From: Tetranychus cinnabarinus
Taxonomy: Eukaryota; Arthropoda; Arachnida; Trombidiformes; Tetranychidae
NCBI GenBank assembly: GCA_022266195.1
Contig: WHVY01000001.1
Span: 11,594,001-11,658,000, forward strand
Length of the DNA stretch: 64,000 nt
Direction: 5' to 3'
Shown here: positions 31,925-39,027 of the stretch, piece by piece
Layout of the letters: each line of letters begins with the position of its first letter
Position numbering within the stretch: the first letter of the stretch is position 1
The notes under the pieces: generated by a model
Database searches by the model: none
Seen by the model: only the letters and a program-made list of their open reading frames with translations
Told to the model about the DNA's origin: nothing
Made by a program: the position numbers and the translations under genes

Positions 31925-32424
31925 TATCTGAAAATATCTCGTTGTTTTCTTATTACTCTCCTCTTTTTGATTCCTTTCTTTTTGCTCACTCTTTTCAGAG
32001 TGTGCTTCTTCACTTGACGTAAAGATTTTTGAGGTTTAGACTTTTGTCTCCTTTTATATAATCTTTTTCGTCCACTTCCTTCTTGCGTCACAACCTTCTC
32101 CTTAATTTTAGCTAGTCCTTTATTTGCCAAATCTTTAACACTATCTTTAAAAGCTTGTTGAATTTGTGGGTCTTGTACTACACGCTTACCGATACTGACT
32201 CCTTTATTCAGAGCTTCTTTGCCCAAATACCTTATAACAGGCATAGCTAAGCGAGAGAAGAAGCTTCCGAAACCATACCCTCTTTGATACCTAGGACCTC
32301 TGACTATTCTGATGTCTCCGAATCCAGAACCGACTTGATGCGCAAAATAGTCATTGAAATCACTATCTTTAGGACAGTAAGTTTTTCTTTGAATCATTTT
32401 ATTCAATTCACCATTTAAATACAT
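31924..32424 (-). CDS. Polinton basic core-like virion protein
   Basis: 166 residues if the ATG at 32424 is used. A TATAAAG box only 7-13 bp upstream of that ATG would place the transcript start inside the gene, so the second ATG (about 32397, opening MIQRKTYC) may be the real start. An N-terminal Gly/Phe-rich part (GSGFGDIR, GYGFGSFFSR) is followed by an amphipathic segment and a very basic C terminus (KKGIKKRRVIRKQR). This resembles a merged pVI/pX-type adenoviral core and membrane-lytic protein. The role in DNA condensation or capsid cementing is inferred from composition and gene order. Confidence 0.7.
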   Translation of the reverse strand: MYLNGELNKMIQRKTYCPKDSDFNDYFAHQVGSGFGDIRIVRGPRYQRGYGFGSFFSRLAMPVIRYLGKEALNKGVSIGKRVVQDPQIQQAFKDSVKDLANKGLAKIKEKVVTQEGSGRKRLYKRRQKSKPQKSLRQVKKHTLKRVSKKKGIKKRRVIRKQRDIFR

Positions 32425-32430
32425 TGCTTT

Positions 32431-32437
32431 CTTTATA
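32431..32437 (-). promoter_or_regulatory. TATA box before core/capsid/protease genes
   Basis: TATAAAG on the minus strand, touching the stop codon (32438-32440) of the minor capsid gene. It would serve the core, major capsid and protease unit. Confidence 0.5.
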
Positions 32438-33553
32438 TTAATTCTTTTTACGAAAATCTAAGCTTACAAAAACTCTTCCAATGTTTGCAAATTTAATCTG
32501 CTCTCCAGTATCATCCAAGCAAACAATCGCAATATTTTCAATGTGGTTTTTCCGCACTGGATAATATATTCGATGCTCAAATGTACAATAACCGATTCCT
32601 TGATAGATACCAGTCGTCAGTGGTACGGCTCTCAATACAGGTGCTTTAGTTCCTCCAACGGCATGATCACGTATGATATCAGTATATACGTACATCAGAT
32701 TGACATTGTTTTTGTGATAAAGAGGTGTTGTCACTTCAACTTGCTGTTTAAATATATCAATATTATCGATTAAAGCATCACCTGATGGAGGAAAGCCTAA
32801 ATATTCCATTAATTTGCCGTCTGAGAATTGGGGAACAACTACAGTAGATATAATTTCTTTATATTTTTCAGTTTTCTCTCCACTTAAAGCATTAAAAACG
32901 TACATTTCATCAATAAGTATGTTTTTGTAATAATGTCTCAACGGTAACATATCCTCTTTAGTTGACAGTGTGCCTATCTCTTCTAAATCAATGTCATAAT
33001 CTTTTTTGTATTTTGCTTTTATCTCATCAACAGGACCATTTAAATAAACATCAAGCGCAGTAGCTTTATCCTCTATTGTAGTGAGTAGACCAGGATAGAA
33101 GATTGTTTTCCCATTTTCGCAAACAAATTTAGGATAGGGATCGAAAACAAGATCAGAGTTGAGACTTTTCAAATTTGCCATCATTGCAGTGTTGATTTTA
33201 TCTAATATCGCATTCACAGGTTCATCTGGAAAAATATCAACAGATGACTCATAACCACCACCCGCAGTCGCATATTGCATCCACTTTTTGTCAGGAGGGT
33301 ATACCTTTCTCAAGTCGATATTTGGGTAAAAGGTGAACTTTGTATACAAAAGGTTAAAATTAACTTGCATTTTCTCTGATATATCAATAGCAAATTTGAT
33401 GGGAAAATAAATTTCTGTTAATGCAACTTCCCAATCACCATCAAGTTCCAATGCAGGATCAATTTGATTTTGGAATTTTGATAATGTATTATCTGGAAAG
33501 ATGTCTGTAGACCCATTTGACACTAGGTCAATTGTAAAGTTAACTGTTGCCAT
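32438..33553 (-). CDS. Polinton minor capsid (penton-type) protein
   Basis: 371 residues from the ATG at 33553; the frame is open two codons upstream from a TTG. The N terminus (NFTIDLVSNGSTDIFPDNTL, then 'LDGDWEVALTEIYFP') is characteristic of the Polinton minor capsid protein, which forms the vertex pentamers as a single jelly-roll. The start overlaps the integrase stop by 14 bp. The frame has no breaks. Confidence 0.88.
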   Translation of the reverse strand: MATVNFTIDLVSNGSTDIFPDNTLSKFQNQIDPALELDGDWEVALTEIYFPIKFAIDISEKMQVNFNLLYTKFTFYPNIDLRKVYPPDKKWMQYATAGGGYESSVDIFPDEPVNAILDKINTAMMANLKSLNSDLVFDPYPKFVCENGKTIFYPGLLTTIEDKATALDVYLNGPVDEIKAKYKKDYDIDLEEIGTLSTKEDMLPLRHYYKNILIDEMYVFNALSGEKTEKYKEIISTVVVPQFSDGKLMEYLGFPPSGDALIDNIDIFKQQVEVTTPLYHKNNVNLMYVYTDIIRDHAVGGTKAPVLRAVPLTTGIYQGIGYCTFEHRIYYPVRKNHIENIAIVCLDDTGEQIKFANIGRVFVSLDFRKKN

Positions 33554-34655
33554 TTGCAAGAGTGATATCGGATATCCAACTATTGAATTTCCTTGGCCAG
33601 CCTTCCCACTTGACTAAGTACTTATATTGTCTTCGTGATCTGTCATAAACTCTCCTGATTATCTTTTCAACTCTGCGCAATTTATTAGGGTCGAAATCAA
33701 CCTTTTGTAATTCTTCAGGATAAAAAATTGATGATATATTTTCACCTTGTAGATCTTTCAATTTATAGATGAATTTTTGAGGCGTTTCTTTAACCCCTGA
33801 AACTTTGAACACTTCATCAGTCCATTTCTGTACTGCATCTTTTTCGAAATTGCCAGTATTTAATGGAATTTTAACAAAGTCATTTTCATTGAAAGTTTTC
33901 TTTTTATTCTCTTCATTTTTTATTGATCTCTGAATAGTTTGCACGATAGATTGTTGATTATCTTGTGTTACAGAGTTTGGAGTTGTCTTAATAGTTCTGT
34001 GGTAAGAGTTGTTGTAATTATTAACAATGTTTTGTAAGTCATCAATGTATCGATGTGTATGTTTATGGTAAATGAAACGGTATATACGAGAACGTAATGT
34101 TCGTATTAAACGTTCAGCTAAAGCACATTTTATTGAAGCGTCAGTTGTCGTGAAATAATGTACACCCTGAGACGTGCAGAAAAATTTAAACCTGTTATTG
34201 TTGAATTCTCGTCCTTGGTCCGTTTGTAGTTTTTCAGGCTTTCTTCCTGAAGAAAAAATTTCAGAAAAAGCATCTATGATTGTGGGTGCTGCTTTATCTC
34301 TACACGGTTGTATCCATGCAAATCTACTAAGTATATCAATCACAACAAGTAAATGATTGACTCCATCATTTTGCCCTGACCAATAGGACATGTCCATAAG
34401 ATCTGCTTGCCATTGCTCATCGATTCTATCAACCAATACAGCTAGCCTTTGAAAGTTTTTCTGTCGTACCCGAAAGTTTGTATACGTTTCTTGCTTCATC
34501 AACCATTGTTTTACATCATTGTATTCAATCGATGGGTCATGCTCCTTCGCAACTCTGAAAAGTCTTTTAGCACCTCCGAAACTACCGTGACTATCCAAGT
34601 CATAATAAAGCCGTTTCAAAAGTTCTTCACGTTGGTCCAATTGAGTGTCTGACAT
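33540..34655 (-). CDS. Polinton retroviral-type integrase with chromodomain
   Basis: 371 residues from the ATG at 34655. It would catalyse insertion of the element into host DNA. The rve core has the acidic triad at Asp85 (QADLMDM), Asp146 (LQTDQGREF) and Glu181 (ALAERLIRT), with 34 residues between the last two. A C-terminal chromodomain (about 330-368, with QYKYLVKWEGWP) could direct insertion to marked chromatin. All these residues are intact, so the element may still be mobile. Confidence 0.95.
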   Translation of the reverse strand: MSDTQLDQREELLKRLYYDLDSHGSFGGAKRLFRVAKEHDPSIEYNDVKQWLMKQETYTNFRVRQKNFQRLAVLVDRIDEQWQADLMDMSYWSGQNDGVNHLLVVIDILSRFAWIQPCRDKAAPTIIDAFSEIFSSGRKPEKLQTDQGREFNNNRFKFFCTSQGVHYFTTTDASIKCALAERLIRTLRSRIYRFIYHKHTHRYIDDLQNIVNNYNNSYHRTIKTTPNSVTQDNQQSIVQTIQRSIKNEENKKKTFNENDFVKIPLNTGNFEKDAVQKWTDEVFKVSGVKETPQKFIYKLKDLQGENISSIFYPEELQKVDFDPNKLRRVEKIIRRVYDRSRRQYKYLVKWEGWPRKFNSWISDITLANGNS

Positions 34656-34897
34656 TTCACAGATTTGTTATCCTTTTTAGGTCTTTTAGATAATTTCTTT
34701 TCATATTTTTGGACCGCTTTTCTAAAGCTTTCTTTATATTCATTTAATTTAATTTCAGGATCAGTTGCATTTTTTTCGATTTTCGCAACTCTTGTCTGTT
34801 CAGTAACAGGGGTCACATTATCAGCATTGTTAAGGTCACTTTTGAGAAGATGATATTCTTTTTCTGGAATTAATACCATTTTATTCATTACATTCAT
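34616..34897 (-). CDS. Polinton small charged protein (93 aa)
   Basis: ATG at 34897, overlapping the core-like gene upstream by 4 bp and the integrase downstream by 40 bp. It is lysine-rich with a likely coiled helix (ESFRKAVQKYEKKL, about 55-68). No family is recognised. The tight overlaps argue that it is real and co-transcribed. Confidence 0.6.
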   Translation of the reverse strand: MNVMNKMVLIPEKEYHLLKSDLNNADNVTPVTEQTRVAKIEKNATDPEIKLNEYKESFRKAVQKYEKKLSKRPKKDNKSVKCQTLNWTNVKNF

Positions 34898-35241
34898 TGT
34901 ATAAATTTATCTGCCAACTTTCCACCTAGATAAGATATTGCTGGCCAAAGTAGTGCAGGTAAGAAAGCACCACCGCTTTGTAAAATGATTTCTTTTCTAG
35001 CTTTCAGGGGGATACTTTTTCTTGAGAGTTTTCGAAGTTCAAGCTTGTAGGGAGCAAGTTTTGTTTTTAACGAGTCTTGAACTGGTATATTTCCGTTAAG
35101 TGTGTTTTTACTTATTTCAGAGATAGAATAAAATATGCAAGATTTTGCTTTAGCTAAAAGTTTTTCTCTTTGCTTCCTTGTCTTGGCTTTAGCAAGTTTT
35201 TTTAATGTCGGAAGACACTTTTTAACACCTTCAATCGACAT
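34894..35241 (-). CDS. Polinton pX-like basic/hydrophobic virion protein (115 aa)
   Basis: ATG at 35241. A basic helical N-terminal half (KKLAKAKTRKQREKLLAKAK) is followed by 'NTLNGNIPVQ' and a short hydrophobic C terminus after GGAFLPALLWP. This layout recurs in small Polinton and adintovirus proteins compared with adenovirus core peptides. The match is to my memory of the pattern, not to a search. A TATATAAAGG box lies 26-35 bp upstream of the ATG. Confidence 0.65.
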   Translation of the reverse strand: MSIEGVKKCLPTLKKLAKAKTRKQREKLLAKAKSCIFYSISEISKNTLNGNIPVQDSLKTKLAPYKLELRKLSRKSIPLKARKEIILQSGGAFLPALLWPAISYLGGKLADKFIQ

Positions 35242-35266
35242 TTATGGTGTATACAAAATTATTTGA

Positions 35267-35276
35267 CCTTTATATA
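35267..35276 (-). promoter_or_regulatory. TATA box before pX-like/integrase block
   Basis: TATATAAAGG on the minus strand in the 37-bp gap between the ATPase stop and the ATG at 35241. It would start transcription almost at the ATG and could drive the small proteins, integrase and minor capsid. Confidence 0.6.
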
Positions 35277-35278
35277 AT

Positions 35279-35914
35279 TTATATCACATACGTGTACATG
35301 GGTTTATCATGTTCATTGAAAACATTCGTTAATAACCTTATTTTTTCAGGTGTATCAGGTTTGAGATCAATAAAAAGATAAGAATATGGCCCCTGAGTCG
35401 CATCTTCATAGGCGGTCTGAAATTTCTTTATTTTTGTCGGAAACATTTGACGTCCTATGTTTGTAATCATAGATTTATCCCGCGGGTTTTTAAAACATAC
35501 AACATATTGACTATTGAGACTTATATTTCGACTCTCTTTTCCTTTCATGAAAAAGTTTTGAGTAATTAAAATTACTGAAATATTTCTATGATGTGACCCT
35601 TTGGTAAACAAGTTACTAACAAAAGTTTGATTAACTGCCTCTAGCATTAAATCGTCTATAACCAACCACTGTGGCTCATCATTACCGAGTTCATTAACTA
35701 TTTCTTCTTGTAGTCCTTCAATGAATTTCACTTCATTCATTGAATTGAACATTTTTTGATACTCTCCATAAAGATAAGTAATAGACTTTGGAGGTGGATC
35801 ACAAATATATGCCGCTTTGTTGATCATGTCTCTAATGAAATAAGTTTTACCAGAACCAGTTGGTCCTGCTAATAGCATTGTAAAAGGATGTTTCAAATAA
35901 ACAGGGACAGACAT
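35279..35914 (-). CDS. Polinton genome-packaging ATPase
   Basis: 211 residues from the ATG at 35914. It is an FtsK/HerA-type ATPase that would pump DNA into the capsid. Walker A GPTGSGKT is at residues 17-24. Walker B is WLVIDD with the acidic pair at 87-88. Downstream, ILITQNFF matches the sensor Asn/Gln strand of the family. Its length is typical for the class. It lies between the membrane protein and the virion gene block. Confidence 0.94.
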   Translation of the reverse strand: MSVPVYLKHPFTMLLAGPTGSGKTYFIRDMINKAAYICDPPPKSITYLYGEYQKMFNSMNEVKFIEGLQEEIVNELGNDEPQWLVIDDLMLEAVNQTFVSNLFTKGSHHRNISVILITQNFFMKGKESRNISLNSQYVVCFKNPRDKSMITNIGRQMFPTKIKKFQTAYEDATQGPYSYLFIDLKPDTPEKIRLLTNVFNEHDKPMYTYVI

Positions 35915-35942
35915 TTTTATTGAAAAAAAATTATTTTTATTG

Positions 35943-35949
35943 TTTTATA
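35943..35949 (-). promoter_or_regulatory. TATA box before the ATPase gene
   Basis: TATAAAA on the minus strand, 29-35 bp upstream of the ATPase ATG, in the 44-bp intergenic gap. Confidence 0.5.
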
Positions 35950-35958
35950 TTGAAATTT

Positions 35959-36210
35959 TCAGGTTACAACTGATGAGGGATTAGAGGGTGTTTGTATTAC
36001 ATTTTCCGATTTGAAAGATCCCAATTTCGGATTCGGAAGCAAATAACCGAGGGAGGATCCGAGTACAGCCGTCCAAAGTGGTAAATTACCAGTTTTAAGC
36101 ACAATATTAGTAATTGCTGTTATAAGCATTGCAATTAATACGATTAATTGTACAGAAAAGAGTACTTTTTTGTACCACATTCGATGATAATCAGCTGGAG
36201 ACATATCCAT
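35959..36210 (-). CDS. Polinton small membrane protein (83 aa)
   Basis: ATG at 36210. One strong transmembrane helix (VLFSVQLIVLIAMLITAI, about 16-33) precedes a second hydrophobic stretch ending LGSSLGYLLPNPK, and the C terminus is polar. Small proteins with a G-Y-L-L-P-x-P motif are common in Polinton and adintovirus genomes. The role is unknown; membrane penetration or virion assembly is possible. Confidence 0.7.
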   Translation of the reverse strand: MDMSPADYHRMWYKKVLFSVQLIVLIAMLITAITNIVLKTGNLPLWTAVLGSSLGYLLPNPKLGSFKSENVIQTPSNPSSVVT

Positions 36211-36245
36211 AGTTGCAATTTTGATAAATGCATGAAAATCATTAT

Positions 36246-36252
36246 CTTTATA
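36246..36252 (-). promoter_or_regulatory. TATA box overlapping the TBP stop codon
   Basis: TATAAAG on the minus strand. Its central TAA (36250-36248) is the stop codon of the TBP-like gene, and the next ATG (36210) is 36-42 bp downstream, a normal distance for a TATA-driven start. Confidence 0.6.
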
Positions 36253-36772
36253 TTGGCTTCAGTCTTATGTTATAGTCAAATTCATCACAGTAATGATACA
36301 CCGATTCATAATTTTTCAAACCTGTTATTATAACTTTTCCTGATCTGAAAATGATGAAAGTAACGTTTGAGTTATCAAGTTTAAGGTTTATGCCTGGAAA
36401 AAGTTCAGGTTCATAAGTGGCTCCAGGATGAAGTATTAATTTTTGATAATCAAAGTCTCCAACAATCATTGAGGTGGCAGTAATGTTTACGATTCTGTAT
36501 GCTGTAACACGAACCTCAGCGGGGTATTTGGAGCAAAAACGATCAATAAGTAAAAATGATGTTGAAATATTTTGTACTCCGGTAATGTTTATCTTTCCTG
36601 AATCGAAAATCAAGAGACAACCGTCGGGGTATTTCATTATACCTCCCGAAAAAGATTTTGTGTACTTGATAAAGGGGAAATTTTGTTTAATTAGTTCTCG
36701 AGAAAGTTTAGAGTTTAAAGTAAAGGATGTTACAATGTTAGCAATATAAACGTTTTCTTGCAGGTACTGCAT
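36248..36772 (-). CDS. Divergent TATA-binding protein encoded by the Polinton
   Basis: 174 residues from the ATG at 36772; the upstream TTG frame adds only two residues. It has the full two-repeat saddle of TBP and no N-terminal extension. Repeat 1 has IANIVTS (Asn12), KSFSGGIM (Phe41) and LLIFDSGKINITG (Phe56). Repeat 2 has IVNITAT (Asn96), YEPELFPGI (Phe125) and FIIFRSGKVIITG (Phe142). The four phenylalanines line up with the DNA-intercalating ones of yeast TBP (F99, F116, F190, F207), and the two Asn with its minor-groove contacts, so DNA binding and bending is likely kept. The convex-face basic helix that contacts TFIIA and Mot1 in cellular TBP is not conserved. It sits 12 bp after the IAP gene. 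Some large DNA viruses encode TBP, but it is not in the usual Polinton set. It would act in the nucleus on the element's promoters. Confidence 0.93.
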   Translation of the reverse strand: MQYLQENVYIANIVTSFTLNSKLSRELIKQNFPFIKYTKSFSGGIMKYPDGCLLIFDSGKINITGVQNISTSFLLIDRFCSKYPAEVRVTAYRIVNITATSMIVGDFDYQKLILHPGATYEPELFPGINLKLDNSNVTFIIFRSGKVIITGLKNYESVYHYCDEFDYNIRLKPI

Positions 36773-36784
36773 GATCAATGAAAC

Positions 36785-37492
36785 TTATTCAATGAGTTTC
36801 AGTCTAAATACCCCTTTTATTTCTGCACGACAAATAGGACAACTAGCGATACCTGGTGCACATTTGATACAAGTGACACAATGATCGCAAGGGTAAAAAC
36901 AGGCGCCAATTTCTTTTTCCAGGCAAACCTTACATGTATATCGACTTTCTGTTGGCTCAACCAGTGATGAATCTTGTGTTTGTATCGGTTCATTTTTAAG
37001 ACATGAATCAATGAAGCTTTTCCCACATCTAATGTAAATGAATGTGCACCAAGGAGAAAACTTTGCATGCGAAACCCAAGGATTTTCAGCAGAAAGCCAG
37101 TCACATATATGTACCCCACAATGGAAACATGCAACAATGTCTAATTTCTTAGTGTAGTAAAAACCAGCTTCAGCTAATGCAGTCGAGGATATATTTGTAT
37201 TTATCCAATCTCCGTACGTTGACAATCTGCTTGCAAGTGTGATATAATCTGGATACTCAGCATCGACATGCCGTGCAAAACATCCAGAAGGAGATCTTTG
37301 ATTGAAAATCATCCTTGCTGAAGTAACTCGAGGGCGGATTGTTGCTATGAGTGATGAGGATTCGAAATTGTTTCGACCATCTGAAATGGTTGCAACGGGG
37401 ATAGTATTCATTTCACTTCGAGGGTAAACTTGTGATATGTCAAGTATCAATTCTAAAGCAGGTAACTCTTCTTCATCGTTCCCAAACATCAT
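36785..37492 (-). CDS. iap: Inhibitor of apoptosis (one BIR plus RING) encoded by the Polinton
   Basis: 235 residues from the ATG at 37492. The frame is open 14 codons upstream, but without an ATG and across the predicted transcript start. One BIR domain (about 86-155) carries the zinc set C-x2-C-x16-H-x6-C at Cys122, Cys125, His142 and Cys149. A C-terminal RING (about 187-222) reads CKVC, PCDHCVTC, CIKC and CPIC, and ends FRLKLIE. IAP proteins block caspases and ubiquitinate pro-death factors. Baculoviruses carry similar genes to keep infected cells alive. The composition resembles arthropod and baculovirus IAPs, so capture from a host is likely. It is the first gene of the leftward block. 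Confidence 0.94.
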   Translation of the reverse strand: MMFGNDEEELPALELILDISQVYPRSEMNTIPVATISDGRNNFESSSLIATIRPRVTSARMIFNQRSPSGCFARHVDAEYPDYITLASRLSTYGDWINTNISSTALAEAGFYYTKKLDIVACFHCGVHICDWLSAENPWVSHAKFSPWCTFIYIRCGKSFIDSCLKNEPIQTQDSSLVEPTESRYTCKVCLEKEIGACFYPCDHCVTCIKCAPGIASCPICRAEIKGVFRLKLIE

Positions 37493-37538
37493 CTTTGAAA
37501 TATTGGGTACAAATGACAAACAAACAAATCGCAATTGT

Positions 37539-37547
37539 CTTTTTATA
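37539..37547 (-). promoter_or_regulatory. TATA box before the IAP gene
   Basis: TATAAAAAG on the minus strand. The transcript would start near 37517, 25 bp before the ATG at 37492. This supports that ATG over the longer open frame. Confidence 0.6.
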
Positions 37548-37856
37548 GTGGAAAAGGATTGTAATCTTAGTTAAGTCACGCTATACGCTTCCGGAATTAT
37601 TTGTTCCGCTCTATACAAACTGCACATACAAATTACTGTAAAAGGACATTATTCAGTTCGTTGATCTAGTAAAATTGATACAATTGTGCAACGGTGAGTA
37701 GCAAAACTAATTATTTCACACTGAACTAAGTATCATTATTCGGTTCGTTGATTGCATTTGGTGCAATTGATACATTTGTTTAGCCAAGAATGACGTAAAA
37801 CAATTAGCTTAACTTACTATATTTAGTTCAAAAGTATCATTATTTAATCAACAAAG

Positions 37857-38039
37857 CATAAACTAATTGCAAACAATTAAACTTGAACTTAGATAATTGT
37901 TTCATAAAGTTCAAAAATAGTTCCGCATTAATTACCATGGGCATTGAACTTGAATTTAATGGTCAATTTTATTAATTAAATATCGATTAAAAGTGAGTTA
38001 TCTTGTGTATGAGTTATCTTGTGTATCTGTACTACTACT
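37857..38039 (-). repeat. Right terminal inverted repeat
   Basis: Reverse complement of 23714-23898, ending CTGTACTACTACT. Between it and the IAP promoter, a block with CATTATTC, TTCGTTGAT and ATTGATACA recurs at about 37648 and 37733, a short direct repeat. Confidence 0.9.
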
Positions 38040-38044
38040 CGCTG
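38040..38044. repeat. Polinton target-site duplication, right copy
   Basis: CGCTG after the right terminal repeat, matching 23709-23713. Confidence 0.85.
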
Positions 38045-39027
38045 CCTTGCAAAGGATAGTTTCTGATGAAAACAATAAATTTGATGGCATTATTTCTGAT
38101 ACCATAATATCTCCGTATCCATTCCTGTACAAGCATTCAATTCCTTGGTTTCCACTTGCATCATTGAATCCATTGGTATTGTATCCAAAAGGACCTCCAC
38201 CATTCTCAGGTTACTCAATTAACAGTGATCCATCTAGTTGGGATGAATTTAGAGAAGCCTATCAACGAGCTCATGCAAGATTAACTGAAACCACTAATGA
38301 AAATTTGACTGCTGCTGGCCTAGATCCTGCTAAATTTGATTCAGCGAGATTTGTAAGCAGTCTTGAGACGATTGGATTTTATCATTACCCAGCTGACTTG
38401 GATTACATTGAATGTGAACCAAAAGACCCTAATTGGCATCGTGTTGATGCCTGGGTTCGTCAACCAGATTTTGATACTGAATTTGTTATTCCAGAAAAGT
38501 TGCAATATAAACCAGGAAAAGTAATTTACTTTTCGTTGGGATCATTAGGATCCGCTGATTTGGTCATTATGAAAAAATTAATTGCTATTCTAGCCAAATC
38601 ACCGCATAAATTTATCATATCAAAAGGTCCACGAGGTGATGCACTAGAGTTGGCCGACAATATGTGGGGTGAAAATTATGTTAACCAGATTGCGGTTGTT
38701 CGAGGTGTCGATCTGGTCATAACTCATGGAGGAAACAATACTTTTACGGAAACACTTTATTACGGAAAGCCAATGATTGTCATTCCCTATTTTTATGATC
38801 AATTTGATAATGCTCAGAGAGTGGTCGACAAAAAAATTGGCTTTCGCATCAATCCGTACGAACTTGACGAAGATTATCTTCTTAGCTGCATTGAGAAGAT
38901 ATTTGAAGACAAAGAAATGCAAGATCGAGTCAAAGCCATTTCACATAACATGAGAAATTCAAACAGCTTTTCTCAAGCTATCAAAATGATTGAAAGACGA
39001 ATTGAACAAAGTAAAAGTAAATCGTAA
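38045..39027 (+). pseudogene. UGT C, 3' part, downstream of the Polinton
   Basis: It continues UGT C in frame: 'LQRIVSDENNKFDGI' through the donor motif THGGNNTFTETLYYGKPM (Met to Thr relative to gene A) and DQFDNAQRV to TAA at 39025-39027. No stop or frameshift is present. The open frame runs back into the terminal repeat to 37993 but has no ATG there; the nearest ATG in the repeat is in another frame. Unless the element is excised or spliced out, only a truncated enzyme lacking the acceptor domain could be made. Confidence 0.92.

Larger units (their letters stand above)
23714..38039. mobile_element. Polinton/Maverick (adintovirus-like) element, 14.3 kb, apparently intact
   Basis: The 14,326-bp element has inverted terminal repeats of about 185 bp that start AGTAGTAGTACAGATACACA (the AG start typical of the class) and a CGCTG target duplication. 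Plus-strand genes: DNA polymerase B and two small unknowns. Minus-strand block, right to left: IAP, TBP, membrane protein, packaging ATPase, core-like protein, small basic protein, chromodomain integrase, minor capsid, basic core-like protein, major capsid, protease. This is the standard self-synthesising transposon and virion gene set plus two accessory genes. All main ORFs are open. It interrupts UGT gene C. Confidence 0.96.
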
